Source: Gigaspora rosea
Lineage: Eukaryota; Glomeromycota; Glomeromycetes; Diversisporales; Gigasporaceae
Reading direction: 5' to 3'
DNA: 64,000 nt
Assembly: GCA_003550325.1 (NCBI GenBank)
Contig: QKWP01000359.1
Coordinates: forward strand, 186,040-250,039
A program made the position numbers and the translations under genes. This document shows positions 23,085 to 36,699 of this stretch, piece after piece. A model generated the notes under the pieces. It was not told the DNA's origin. It searched no databases and saw only the letters and a program-made list of their open reading frames with translations. Positions within the stretch are counted from its first letter, which is position 1. Each line of letters opens with the position of its first letter.

Positions 23085-23815
23085 AACTTAAATGTATTTT
23101 ATGTATTATTATTTTTTTTGTTTACTCTAGCGAGACGGCATATGTGGTGTATTAAAATTTATTAAAATAATAGTTTCGCAGAGATAACTAACAAACATGC
23201 AAGTTTATATAAAAATTTTTATGATTTTTACTAATAATATTGTTCTTAGTTCATGATACGTCTTCATTCATGTTTTGCTTTTCTTTTTCCCCGAAAAAAA
23301 ATATATGTATAATAATTAGAATGTGGTTTAATAGCACTTTCAATGAATAAATACTACATTCGTTCATGTTCTTTATCTCTTATAGTTTTTTTTTAAATTC
23401 AAGCAACTTCCATGCTTCGTATTCTCCTTTTCATCCAAACCGCCTCTATTATCAATTTCATTAACACCAGTTTTCCATTGACTACAAGTTTCATAGTTTA
23501 ACATGCATCAAAACGAGTATACAAAAACTGTATATTAAAAAAATTTACCAGTTTTTTGTAACTTTTTCTGAATTATTTCGGCAACTATCGAGCGTGACTC
23601 TTTTTTCTCGCTTCTAGTTCTAGCAACCTCTGTCTCTTCTAATTTTTTTAGACCTTTCCTTTTCTAGTATTGTTTTCCTATATTCTCTAAAAAGTGTTAA
23701 CAATTAGCTCTTTAAGTAAGTTACAATTTACATTGTTGCCTTATATACTTAAGAATAAATACAGGTTTCAATAGTTTTCTCGCCCTATAAGAAATGTGGT
23801 CCGGGATCGCACGGA
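23085..23815. other. Intergenic
   Basis: AT-rich, with no coding or repeat feature I could support. Confidence 0.4.
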
Positions 23816-23819
23816 AAAA

Positions 23820-24020
23820 CAGTGAATAGGCACGTGGTCGAGTGGCACGTGCTATGGGCCGGGTTTGCACGTGCACGGTTCGAGTTGGCACGGGAATTGG
23901 CGGACCGTGTTGATCCGTATACCCGTGCCAATTTAACGTGAAATTACGTAAATCGTACGTGCCTTTTGTAGCAGTTTACTAAGCCAGATGGCACGGAGCT
24001 GATGGCAAGTGGGTAAGTAA
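23820..24020 (+). other. CACG-rich block with tRNA-promoter-like boxes
   Basis: GC-richer than its surroundings and full of GCACG/CGTGC words. TGGTCGAGTGG (23835) resembles a pol III A box, and GGTTCGAGTTG (23877) a B box, at tRNA-like spacing (42 nt). Possibly a SINE head or a piece of the palindrome-array element family (also CACG-rich). Confidence 0.35.
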
Positions 24021-24170
24021 ACATAAATTTATGGTCCACATTCCTATTAGAAGAGGACTGGGTAATAGTTGGAGTATGTCATATTTGGAAACTAAAGCAA
24101 CTGCAAATGTGTAAAATCTTGCAAGGAATCTTTTTCCTTAAGTTATACAGAGCAGGCTTACTTGCGAGTA

Positions 24171-26567
24171 CAGAGAGACCTCTCTAAATGCACCCCCTCG
24201 GGACTGAGCCCAAGTGTGCATTTATAGAGGGTGTGCATTTAAAGAATTATATTAAAAAATCAATTTATTATGCTATAATCCCTATGAGAAATTACAGCAC
24301 GGAATAATACTGAAATACACGGAAAAGTTTGAATACGTGACCACACAAACCTGCACGTAAATATACACGGGACAATGCACGGGAAAGCAAGTCCATGGCA
24401 CGTAAAAGGGCGCGGATTCCGTGCAACGCTGCACGTACTTACGTGCAATTTTATGTGTTTTCTCGTGCATTGTCTCGTGCATATTTACGTGCAGGTAACA
24501 TATAATAGCATATGTCCATACATATATACATAGTAACATATATCGTATATGCATTATTTTATTAACTAAATTTTATTATTTTATTAACTAAATTTTATTA
24601 TTTTATTAACTAAATTTTATTATTTTATTAACTAAATTTTATAGGTTTTATTAACTAAATTTTGTATTTTATTAAATAACTTAATTATTTAATTATTTTA
24701 TTAATTAAATTTTATAATACAAATAGTTTAATTTAATAATTTACATGCGAATAAGAAAATACTTCTAATTACTAAAACTACCGACTTTAAAAATAACCCA
24801 GCAACTAATAATATCGGAAAAAAAACAAAGTAATAGTACCAAAATGAAAGGTTTAAAAAAAAATCGAAATGACTACTCTAGAAATAACTCCAATAGGGAC
24901 AACTCCGATTGTGGCAACTCCAATGGCAGTAACTCAAGGGAGAGGCTAAAATGCAATAATATACAGAGAGATAAAAAATAAAAGAAAAAATAATAGTAAA
25001 AAAAAATAAAGCTGCGATACCACCAAAAATGATGAAAAACATACACCAAAAATGATAGTGATTCCAAAAGAGTAGCTTCCAAGGCAATAACTCTAAAGGA
25101 TGGTTTAAACAATGACAATAACTAAAAAAAATTATATAAAAATTAATGAGTTGTAAAAAAAAAAAATTATAAAAAAATATAAGATGATAAAAATGATAAG
25201 AGAAAAAAAAAAAAAAAAAAGCAATATTTATTTGCTTACAAATCAAATGTAATTTGTGCGCGTCAATGCACGGAAATTATTATTGATAAGTGCAAAAAAA
25301 AAACAAAAAAAAAAAAAAAAAAAAAAAAAACAACAAAATAAATGTTTTTGTGCGCGTCAATGCACGGAATTTATAATCATTAAGAATCTTAACGATCATC
25401 ACGTTAATGCACGGAATTATGATCGTTAAGGATCTTAATGATCATCATGTTAGTACATGAAATTATGATCGTTAAGGATCTTAACAATTGTGACAATTGT
25501 GATATCATGCACAAAAATTATGATCGTTAAGAATCTTAACGATTGTGACGATCACGATATTAATGCACTGAAATTATGATCGTTAAGGAGTCTTAACGAT
25601 TGTGATGATCATACATTTTGTACAGAAATGATCGTTAAGAACCTTAACGATTGTGATGATCGTTACGTCAGTGAACTGAAACTTTCGTTAAGAATCTTAA
25701 CGATTGTGCACGTCAAAGCACGAAAATTATGATTATGATCGTTAAGAATCTTAACGATTATGCATGTCAGTGCACGAAAATTATGATCGTTAAGAATCTT
25801 AACGATTGTGCACGTTAGTGCACGAAATTTATGATCGTTAAGAATCTTAACGATTGTCACGTTAGTGCACGGAAATTATGTGATCATTAAGATTAATACA
25901 CGTCAATAAATGGTTATAATACTATGCACGATAGTGCACGGATTTCAATATTTCGTGTGATAATGTGTATTAAATTTTTTGGATGATCAGTTTCCGTGCA
26001 GTTTCCGTGCAGTGATTATGAAACCCGTGCTTACCCGCATACAATTTCGTATTTTTACATGCATTCCCGTGTATCGAGTTTACAAAGGGAATATATCTGT
26101 ATAACTGTTTTTTATTTAATAGTATAAAATATATATCGATATAAAATATAGTATAAAGAACAGGGATGCATATCACTATGTCCAATTGGTTTCTATTTTT
26201 TTTGGACATATGTCCATTTTCAATCGGACATATGTCCAAAAAAAATTGAAATAAATTGGACATAGTGATGTGCCATCCTAGATAAAAAATATACATATCG
26301 ATATAAGTTATATAAATATATATAGCAACATAGATCATCAATTTCTGTATGACGATTAGCAAATATTTTATATTATAAAATCACGTAAAGTGCATTTAAA
26401 GGAATAACTTACATATTTCAGTGCCAAACACATACTTGTATGAGTCTTGCACGTGCAGAATATAGAGGGTGCATTTAGGGTCTAAGTCCCAAGCTTGGGG
26501 CTGTGCTAAAGGGTACATATAAAGAGGGAGTGCACTTATAGAGGGTACATTTAGAGAGGTCTCTCTG
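24171..26567. mobile_element. TIR element with TA target site, carrying a nested element
   Basis: Ends are the perfect inverted pair CAGAGAGACCTCTCTAAATG, flanked by TA at 24169-24170 and 26568-26569. Sub-terminal gtgcatttatagagggtg words repeat on both sides. No transposase remains; most of the interior is element copy B. Pogo/Tc1-type by its ends. Confidence 0.85.
24280..26089 (-). mobile_element. Palindrome-array element, copy B (inverted)
   Basis: Reverse-complement homologue of 13653-15393 over its whole length, with end CCCTATGAGAAATTAC on the left and CCCTTTGTAAACTCG at the right tip. It is about 70 bp longer, mainly from longer A tracts and one extra catacaccaaaaatgat duplication (about 25010-25060). 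The 26090-26390 flank has a small cggacatatgtccaaaaaaa palindrome. Confidence 0.85.
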
Positions 26568-26837
26568 TATTTGAGATATTGCAATTTTTTTAAAAAAAAA
26601 ATCGGTTGTGATCCTTCGCTCTTATTGTACTCTGTGAAATGAGCCAGCATGTGTCACTTTTAACACATGCCATTCCGTAAAATTAGGGAAAGTCTCCAGA
26701 CGAAAATATTTAAAATATACTCGGGGAATAGGTTAGGGTTAGTTAGCGTGTGATGTTTATTTTAAAATTAATAAGTTAAGAGCCTATACCCGGGTACATT
26801 TTAAGGACGCACGTCTCCGGACATCTACCATTCACAT

Positions 26838-28609
26838 GATTTTGCACCTACCAATCGACATACTGATATGAAAAAAAAATCAAAAATTTCAAAACTTTAA
26901 ATCAAAATATCTTGGTAACATCTGAACAAATTTGATGATTTTTTTTATTTGAATTCTATACATATATAGAATTCAAATAAAAAAAATTAACAAACATGGT
27001 TTGGTGGTTATGGAGATATCTTACTTCAAAGTTAGGGAAAAATCAAAACACCCATCAAAATACAATTTTTTTCAAAAAAGTTGAGCGATAATATCTCCTC
27101 AACAAACCAAATCAAACTTGATAAAATTTTTAGCTGAAATCTATGAAATCATTGAATTCAAATAAAAAAATTTTTTGAGTTTGGTCAGGTAGTTATGGAG
27201 ATATCTTCATTTAAAGTTAGAAAAAAACAAACCACCTATCAAAATAGAAGCTATGCCAATCTTTTTTACGAAGTTATCTTGGGTGGCAATCAAATCGCCG
27301 ACAATCACTTCACAGACATCAACCTACACCAACAATCATTTTACCAACAAGCTTTTTTTACCAACACAAAATTTGCCGACACTTGATTTACCGACAAGTT
27401 CCTTTTCACCGACAAGTTGATTTTACCGATACACACTTCACCGACAGTCACATTTACCGCCAAAATCAACTTACCGACAAGCTCATTTTACTGAAAATAG
27501 AATATACCGACAAGCTTATTCTACTGACAATACAATTCGTCGGCAATATGATTTGCTGACAATACAATTGCTGACAATTGAACTCATTGACATATGATGG
27601 AATAAACTACTAAAAATAATTACGTATTATGCAATTTATTAAAGTAATAATGACAATAAAAATTGCACATTTTATTAATGACAATAATAATAATTATTGT
27701 CACGGCTGATGCTGAAGTTATAACCTATTTTGATCTAAAATTTTAAAATTTTCATTGGATGTTTTTTTTCGTCTTTGTCTTATAGGGTTAGAGTAGGGTT
27801 TGGGTATAGATTTCATATTTATAGAGTATATGTAGTTTTTAGTAGGGCTTATAGTTTCAAATCAAGACCCTATAACTTCAGCATCGATCGTAATATTTAC
27901 TGTAAGACATCTGGTGAATTGTTTGTCGGCGAATTGTTTGTCGGTGAATTGTATTGTCGGTAGAATAATCTTGTTAGTAAATTCTATTTTCAGTAAAATA
28001 AGCTTGTCGGTAAGTTGATTTTGTCGGTAAAATTAACTGTCGATGAAGTGTGTGTCAGTAAATCAACGTGTCGATAAAAACATGCTTGTCAGCAAATCGA
28101 GTGTCGGCAAGTTATTTGTTGGTAAAAAATCTTGTCAGTAAAATGGTTGTTAGTGTAGTGTTATGTCTGTGAAGTGATTGTTGGTGAAATAATACGAATC
28201 CAGTTATCTTTGCCCAAATTTCTAAAAATTGCAGATTCTAGCTTCTATTTTCATGACCACCTAACCAAGTTCGATATTTTTTTATTTAAATTCTGTGAAT
28301 CCATAAAATTCAAATAAAAAAATTTTTATCAGTCTTGATTAGGTGGTTGTAGAGATATTATCGCTCAACTTTTTTTTAAAAAATTGTATTTTGATTAGCA
28401 TATTGATTTTTTCCTAACTTTGAGTAAGATATTTCCATAATTACCAAACCATATTTGTTAAATTTTTTTTATTTGAATCCTATTTATTTATAAAATTCAA
28501 ATAAAAAAATTTTATCAAATTTCTTCAGATGTTACCAAGATATTTTGATTTAAAGTTTTTAAATTTTTGTTTTTTTTTGTATTGGTATATTGATCAGTAG
28601 GTGCAAATC
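26838..28609. mobile_element. 1.8-kb foldback element with arrays of ACCGACA words
   Basis: The left arm starts TTTGCACCTACCAATCGACA; the right arm is its reverse complement, ending at 28609. Arms are about 800 bp. Their outer halves carry repeated ATTCAAATAAAAAAATTTT blocks with aaggagatatc-type flanks. The inner halves are arrays of (C)ACCGACAA words on the left (27290-27580) and TTGTCGGT words on the right (27920-28190). The spacer contains ataacttcagcatc in both orientations and a ttagagtagggtttggg stretch. No protein is encoded. Confidence 0.85.
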
Positions 28610-29079
28610 CAAAGACTTTCCTATAAAATTAAGGGGGCAACTACTGACACAGCACACATGTGACTTCAGTGATAGTAAATGACCTAAAAATGACCTATGT
28701 GACTCAAATAAATAGTAACTAGTAATTAGTTATTTCAGGGCTTTAAATGACTTAGAATATCATTTTGATATTTGTTTACTAATATTCTACTGTACTTTTA
28801 GCCAATCAAAATTAAGCATTAAAAAATTAATTTTTTCTAATTATGTTATATGTACTGTACATATTGTATGTACTTTGCAAAATAATTTATTAAAATGAAT
28901 TTTTGTCACTTGCTTTGTACAAAATTGTACAATATACTATATGTATTTGAACTTAATAAGCTACCCACTATTTTGGTCAAAAAACTTAAAAGCATCTTTG
29001 ATCAAAAAATAAGCCACCCACAATTAACAATAGTTGCTACATAATAAAGTCCAAATTCTACTATATAAATCGATTATTA
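28610..29079. other. Intergenic AT-rich
   Basis: Nothing supported. Confidence 0.4.
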
Positions 29080-29845
29080 TTGCAGAATTTTACTCAATTT
29101 TGTTTACTTCTGTAAGAATTTTTTAAATAAAATCCTGAAAATGCTACTAAGTAAGTAGATTTCTTAGGTATTCAAGAGTTTACTATAAAAATTTTATTTC
29201 AAATGGATCAATATTGACAGAGATATTTAGATTTTTCATTTTGCAACTAGATTTAGATTTTTCTTATAAACAATTTCAGTTTTTGGAAATAGAAAAATCT
29301 TTTATCAAAGATATCTCTACAAGTTCTTGACCAAATTCAATAAAAATTTTTTTATTTTAATTCTACAAATATAAAGAATTGAAATAAAAACTTTTCATCA
29401 AATTTGATTATAAACTTATGAGATATCTTTGATGAAAGATTTTTTATTTCCAAAATGTATATTACAAAGTAGCTGTACTAAATGAAAAAACTATTATATA
29501 ATAAATATTTAACCAATTAACTTGAAATTTTAGAAAGCAAAATTTTAATCTATTCTCTATTAATTATGTTAGTATGCAGTAGCTTGTTTTATTTGAACTT
29601 GTGAAAATTAGTGTGGGTATAATAATTTTTTTATTCTTTTCATCACAAAAAAATTTGAATCTAGAAGTAAAATGAAAAATCTAAATATCTCTGTCAATAT
29701 TGATCTGTTTGAGTTAAAATTTTTTTATAGTAAACTTTAGAATATTTAAAGAATCTACTTACTTAGCAGTATTTTTGAGATTTTATTTAAAGGAAATCTT
29801 CTAGAAGCAGTCAAAGTTGAGTAAAAATTCTATAAAAATGCTATG
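29080..29845. mobile_element. Foldback element
   Basis: The left arm has GCTACTAAGTAAGTAGATTT and caatattgacagagatattt; the right arm has the reverse complements (aaatatctctgtcaatattg; gaatctacttacttagcagt). Both arms have the family palindrome ttctacaaat..aaagaattgaaataaaa near the centre. Non-coding. Confidence 0.8.
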
Positions 29846-30306
29846 TATCTGAATTTACAAAATTGTATGAGTTTTTAATATTTTACTATAAAAATTGAGA
29901 TTCTACAAGTTGAAGATATGCACTACAAGTTTGAATAATAAAAGTTTTTAGGTTAGCATAACAAAATATTTCATAAATTATCATCAAATTGTAGGTTATT
30001 TTGAAAAAAAACATATATTACAAAAAAGCTGTATTGAAATGGTTTATAAGAACTTTCATTAAAAATATTTCTACAAATTCTTAACCAAATTCAATAAAAA
30101 TTTTTTATTTTAATTCTACAAATCTATAGAATTCAAATAAAAATTTTTATTAAATTTGATTAGACTAATAGAAATAATATTAATAAAAGATTTTATTTGT
30201 ATATTATTATGTAAATTTGCAATATTTTGCAATAATTGCAAAATTTTAAAATTTTTTAAAATTTTCACAATTTAAATTTTTTATTTATTATTATTATACA
30301 TCAGGT

Positions 30307-31003
30307 TTACTAAAATGCACCTATGGTGTTTTACACTATGTTACACAAAACTATTAGAATAGCCAATCAAAATTTAAAATTAGAAGTAATATAGAAGTTT
30401 GGTTTTTTTGTAAAAAAACATTTATATTTTAAAAGTTTGCTTATAAAACCATCTTTGGGCTCTAATAAAAAAAAGAAATAATTTATACATCGCATGTGCG
30501 ATGTTGTTGCACCTGCCGCAGATCATAAAATCAGGTGTAATGTAAAATCAAAACAATTAAAATAACCTGTTTTTTCATTAGATAGGGTTAGGGTGAGGTA
30601 TAGATTGTGTGTATGGCGAGAGGGTGGTTTTTATAGTAAAATTTGCAAGGAATTTTTTTTGTTAGAATCCTAAGAGTAGTTTCATATACTCAATTTTAAG
30701 TTATAGAAGTTTTTGACAAAACAAACGTTTGTTTTGAATTTTTTGATCGTGTAACATTACACCTGATCTTGAAATTTGATTGGGAGAATGACATATAAGG
30801 CGCATCGCACGGGGCAATGAATAAATTTACTCTAAAAAAATTACTTGCTAAAATTTGTATATACTAATGCCCTGATAAAATTCTAGGCCTTACTCTAATT
30901 CTAAAGTAATGAAAATTTATTAAAAATTAATTTTTTGTTTTTGTTACACAGATTTGCAAACTAATTTACCTATAGTATAAAACACTATAGGCACATTTTA
31001 TAT
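30307..31003. mobile_element. MITE, TTTACTAAAATGCACCTATGG family, with nested insertion
   Basis: Ends ACTAAAATGCACCTATGGTG and (reverse complement) TAAAATGTGCCTATAGTGTT. The interior shares ttacttgctaaatttcgtat and taatgccctgataaaat with the 329-bp relative at 49131-49459. The extra length comes from an internal segment with gatcaggtgtaatgt inverted ends (about 30530-30775). Confidence 0.75.
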
Positions 31004-32600
31004 TATCTGTTATACATTACATTTTAAATTAAATTTATATTTTCAATCAATATTATATATTTTATTATATAATATATTTTAATTATTATATACTCATTGC
31101 AACTACTTTTGCTCTTTGCCACATCTAATTCCATTACTATTTTAAGAAGAAAAAATAAAAAACTAGCACTATACACTTATTTTTGCACATCCCACACTTG
31201 CAAAATGCTAGAAAGTAAGAGTTGTATTCTTGTAAAGTATTAAAATATAATAAATTAATAAAAAATTTTAAAAAAAAAACAAAAAAAACAAAAAAAGACA
31301 AAATGTTATACGAAAAAAATAAATAAAATAAAATCTTGCAAAAGCTTGTGAAAGCTTGTGAAAACATGCATCTAATTAAATTATTTCTCTAAAAACTAAA
31401 AAATAAATAAACAAAAACAAAAAACAAACCAAACCAAAAAAAAAATAAATAAAATAAAAAAACAAAATAAAATAAAAAAAACAAATAGAAGATCTAATTT
31501 AAACACAAGATCTAATCTGATCTTGTAATACAGAATTTGTATTTACACTTCTGAGTGGTAGGTTACTGGGGATGCACAACTTCCAAAGTAGGGTCAGAGA
31601 GTTGGGGTTCACTTGATCCAGAAAATCTTATCTATATCCTATATAGAGAAACATCAATAAAAAAGAAACAAATCATTTTTAGTAACTTTTTTAAAATTTT
31701 AAATTAAAATATCTTGACAACTACTAAATCAAATTTAATAATTTTTTTTTGCTTTAATTCTATAACTATAAAAATTAAAATAAAAAATTTTGATTAAATT
31801 TGGTTAAGTAGTTGTTAAATTATTTTAACTTAAAATTGAAAAAACTTTTACTTAGAAAAAATTGACACTTTTCTATTAATGTCTCCTCATATCTGTTTGC
31901 TTTAAGGTTCCATACTTGCTGCTATACCTGCATCCAATTATAGGAATTGCTTATTTAAACCTTTTGATTTTTTACTCTTTAACTAATCTCTTACTATATT
32001 ACTAGGATTTCTCTTATTGAACTTTTTACCATATCCTTTAGACTAATTTATTCTTGTAGAAAACTTGATAAAGCAGTTCCTGTTCTACCAGATATTCACC
32101 TATACTTCAGTAATTTATGCTATAGTATTATATTAATACTTGCAGTCAGAGATACTTTTGAGCCATTACTATTACCTCCTTCTGCTCTTGTAAAGTTCGC
32201 TCTAGATCCTAGTATCGACCTTTACTATTCTACTAGTCCTTATACCAATATGTTCCAAACTTCCAATCCAGTTAGCCCAGCAGGGTCAATTCACCTGGCA
32301 TTAGATGCCACTATGGTTCTTCTTTCTCTGGTCTCTACTTCTATAGTATAGATTCTTTTTCTTTAGTATAACTCTGGTAGTCAGGTTGTAGATCCTCTTC
32401 TCTGAAGATTATATCATCTATTCCAGTTTCTGATATTTCAGTTTTAGTAGTACTATTAAAAATATTTGCCACCTCTTACTTGGAATTATTTTGTTCTTTG
32501 GATTTATCTGTATAATAATACACAACCATGCCCAAATTATTTAAATAGTAGAACCAAGGCTATAGGTAATATACCCAACCAATCGATAAGAAGAACACAG
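31004..32600. other. Intergenic, unclassified repeats
   Basis: A/T-rich with a family palindrome (aattctataactataaaaattaaaata) near 31740. 31900-32450 is less AT-biased but has stops in all frames I read. No gene supported. Confidence 0.4.
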
Positions 32601-32604
32601 GTCT

Positions 32605-32690
32605 ATTTGTCAAAGTATTGCTAGCAGGATTTGAACTCTAGACTTGCTGCTTGGAGGTGACAACTTAACAACTTCTTTATATTACTACTG
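32605..32690 (-). mobile_element. Decayed tRNA-derived SINE head
   Basis: Minus strand: B-box-like GAGTTCAAATCCTGC (32624-32638), with CTCCAAGCAGCAAGTC and GTTAAGTTGTCACC upstream (A-box side). It resembles the better-preserved SINE at 37955-38589. Confidence 0.45.
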
Positions 32691-33749
32691 TATATTCTTA
32701 CTAATTATATTTGTACTTAGAATTATTATATAATATATTATTATCTTTTTATACCCAACTTCTATTTAATTCATAACTATACTGTTTACTCAAATATGAG
32801 ACAAAGTGAAAAAAAAGTTGAAATACAATTAGGCAATATAGTATATAAATTGTAGTTTATTTTATATATAAAAAGAAACTCTTTTTGTTTATCACTTCTA
32901 CACAAACTTTATTTAACTCTTTTGCTCAAAAAATCTCTATAACCTAGAGATTTATTAAGTTAACCTATTTTTATTTTCCAAAATCTTGTTCTACACGCAA
33001 TTTTATATATAATAAGTTTCAAGCAAATAATAGCTAAACTCAGCAAGAAATTCACTTGTTGGCCTTTAGGTTTTTCAAAATTGGTTTTTTTTAAGTTTTT
33101 CTAAAACCACTTTTTAATCTTTATTTACAAACTTAGAAAAGTTCTAGAACAAAATTTTCTCTTCAAAACAAGCTATTAGATTACTATAGCTTTAAAATTA
33201 ACAAAGTTATTCTAAATTTATTTCAACTTCTTTTAACTTTACTTTGTTTCTTTTTTTACCTTTATCTCAAAAACCACTCATATTCATTTTTGTATAACTT
33301 TATACTATGTAACCCATCTTTTACAAGCTCTAAATTTTAGTAGTTCTTTTATAATTATACTAAATCAAATTAATTTTAACAAAATTTGCACAAATTTAAA
33401 GTTTTACAAGTTAAAAAATTAGTACTTATTTTAATTTGTACAAAGTAACCTCTTTGCACCAACTATATTATTACTATACAAGGTAATTTAGTACTATACT
33501 AGCTATATTAGCCACACTATACAAGCCATACAAGCCATATATTATTTTAGCATAACTACAAGCCATTTTACTAGTGCAATGTTATATAAAATAAATTTTA
33601 TTTTATTGTGAAGCTCTTTTCACTTTCTATTAAGCTACTCTAATTAAATAATCTAATACTTTTTTTATTATTAAAAATTCTTAAATTTATTTCACTTTAT
33701 CTTGTTTTTTTTGTTACTTTTATATTCTATATACTTTTTTACTACAAAA

Positions 33750-36120
33750 CTTATTTCAATATGCCAATATTAACTCAACAAGATCCTGATACTGCTGATC
33801 TTTGATTACTTTTATACTTATCATGCACAAAGCTTTGATATTGCTCTCTTTGAAGATAAACAAGAAGATAACTTAAAAGCAATTCCTCCAAACCAGAAAC
33901 CAACTACCTGAACAAATAATCAATACATTTTTTTCATACTCCTTTAATTAGTTACATGTTTAAGCCACAAATATTATACAAAATTTATTTCATTTCAAAA
34001 CAATACCTATTAACTTTATAAAGAATTTATCCAAATTGCAATAGAAAAAACAAAATTGCAAAACTATTGAACCTATTAATCAAAGTTTTTAAACTTCTAA
34101 CAATATTTCACCTTTTTCTATATCTCAACTAACATGTTCTAAATGCTCTTTAATCAATTACTTGCAAATTTATAACAATAAATACCACTCAAATAAAAGC
34201 TAAATTCTTGGTAAGGGGCATGCTATTTATTATATAATATTTTTTACTTAGTAGCCACCTTTACCTATGTATGGTGTGATCATTTATCTAATTCTGGTTG
34301 CTTAATATAATATATAGACATGATCACTATCTCTAACCATGTATCCATGGTAAAAATTACATAATAAATGGCATGCCTCTAATAACAAAATTTATTATAC
34401 AAATTGTGCTACTCTATTACTAATATCTACTTATTCTTTCTCTACTACTACTTCTTTAAATATTTATCTACTATTTCTCATCTTGAAGATTCTAAAAAAA
34501 AAAATCTGACTTCAATATTTCAAAATTTACAACAATTATTCAAGAAGATCTCTATACAACAACTTTTGATTTATCAATCTGCTGCTTTTTCAGCTATATT
34601 ATTATTTACTTCATTAACTCAACCTACTGTTCTTCCTACCCAATTTCTAGCAAACCAACTCTCTAATATTAATACAAATAAAACTTTTCAAACTTTTCAA
34701 ACCCAACTATCTGTTAAATATAACTATTCTTGTAAATTAAAATCTCAAACTAATTTGTTTTATTCAACTTTTGGACTACTCACTTGAAGATTTACAACAC
34801 TCTTATAGATAACACTCTTAGTGATCCTACTAATGCTACTTCTAATAATTACACTAGCAAACCAACTGATTTAGAAGAACCAATTTAACTTAGATTGGTT
34901 TAAACACTACCCAATTACTAGTAAAATAGAAAACAATACAATACTTAATACTCTTGAACATCAATTTTTCAACTTTATCAGATCTTTATTAATTGATTTT
35001 GCTTTTTGCAAAATTATTAAACCTTTTTTTCAAAATAATAATAACAAAAACCAAAAAGAATTCAAACATATCTTTAATATTTAATGGCTTACTAGCTGAA
35101 AAATGTACTAAATCTTTTCTTATTCTAATTCTTAAAACAAATTTCTTACTTAACAAAAATGCTATAATATTGCTATAATACCCTTTTGTATTATTTTTGA
35201 TACTTTCAATTTAGTTTATAACTGAACTCTTTACTCAACTTAATTACAATTATTTTTAAGTTCTATTTCTCTTTATAGTATCTGTAACTGTAATTAAGTG
35301 CTTTAAATCTTGCTCATATACACTTATTGCTTTAAATCTTTCTTATATACATTTATTTCTTTAAATAAATATCAATCTATCCATGCTCAAAAGTTTATTG
35401 AATAACTTAATACTAAACCTATTTGTTCAAAATTTAATTCATTTGGCAAGAACACATCTAACAAATCTCTTTTACAAATTCAAATAATAACAAATATAAT
35501 ATTAATGTAGCTCTAAATTTTCAAACAACAATTTTCTCAAACCTTTATTTATATAGGATCTTGATAAATAGTTTGTTTCTTTTATTCCAACTTATACTGA
35601 CAATTTACTAATTTATTAGAAACTACAAAAAAATTGCAATTATATTAACTATAAGGTTGCTACAATACTAGCTACTAAATATAAAAAACTTTTTCTATCT
35701 TCTTTTAACTTCTTTGAAATTATTTCACTTAGTGAATAAAAAGAAGCAGTTGCCAAAGCTACTTCCTACTATATTCATATCTGCAATGCAAATGAACATG
35801 TATGTGAAATTCTTGAAATTAGTACATCAAACCCAGAATTTGCCAACCAATACACTTATTAAAATATTTACTAATACTGCAATAAAGAATCTATATCCAG
35901 CATCTACACTACTCTCTAGTTTATCTAAACAATCTAAATCTATTTTTTATCCTACTTTGGACTATTCAATTTTTGAAAAATTGAAAGTTGTTCTACTACT
36001 TACACTAAACTATTTTCTGCTCAAATTTTTTTAGATCTTGCAGATAAGGCTAATAACTTCTATAAGCCCAAAAATAATACTATAAATTAGAATATATTCT
36101 ACTTTTATTTATACTTTAAT
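33750..36120 (+). pseudogene. Collapsed coding-like tract, unrecognised
   Basis: Less repetitive stretch with short open pieces broken by stops and frameshifts, e.g. 34404-34787 and 35714-36034 (neither starts at a real ATG). One frame near 35755 gives AYYIHICNANEHVCEILEI-like text. It lies directly upstream of the endonuclease remnant, so it may be the 5' part of the same dead retroelement. Interrupted by the MITE at 34213-34378. Confidence 0.3.
34213..34378. mobile_element. MITE/hairpin, 166 bp
   Basis: Ends GGGGCATGCTATTTATTATA and (reverse complement) GAGGCATGCCATTTATTATG; the interior is also partly palindromic (tgatcat). Confidence 0.8.
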
Positions 36121-36154
36121 AAATATCTCAAAACTGTAGCAAAAAATAACAATA

Positions 36155-36500
36155 TGGGTCTTTGCAGTAGAAAGGGCAGATATGACCCCAAAATGAAAAA
36201 TAAGTTTTTATTATATTCTAGTAAATTTCAATGTGATCAACATTTTTCAATTATAAATAAAAGTCAATTTGCATAATAAAAAATTGATACGTAATGTAAA
36301 AAAGTTTTAAGTTGCACAAGATCAAAGCCAAATGCATCACAAGATTATCTATTAGTCATATATTATATTTAACCAATCAAAATTATGAATTTTGATCAAC
36401 CCAGATCAGTTCAAAATCAAAACAAAATAATTAAATTCAATTATCTCAAAATTATATATATATTAATATATTTGCCTTTTCTACTGCAAAGGCTCTATAT
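36155..36500. mobile_element. MITE, GGGTCTTTGCAGTAGAAAGG ends
   Basis: Left GGGTCTTTGCAGTAGAAAGG and right end reverse complement GAGCCTTTGCAGTAGAAAAG. Non-coding. It separates the coding-like tract from the endonuclease remnant. Confidence 0.7.
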
Positions 36501-36699
36501 ATACAACTCTTTTATAATGATTCAATACACAAACTCTTTAATCAAACTACAGATTCTTTATTTATTAGTAAGTTATTTTAGAACCCAAAATATAATAGAT
36601 AAGTCAGATATTAGTTTGCTTATTTTTGGTTATTTTTATACAGATTTTTTTTATTTAAGTAATTTTTTGTAAATCTTTTTATTTTTAGTAATTTTATAG

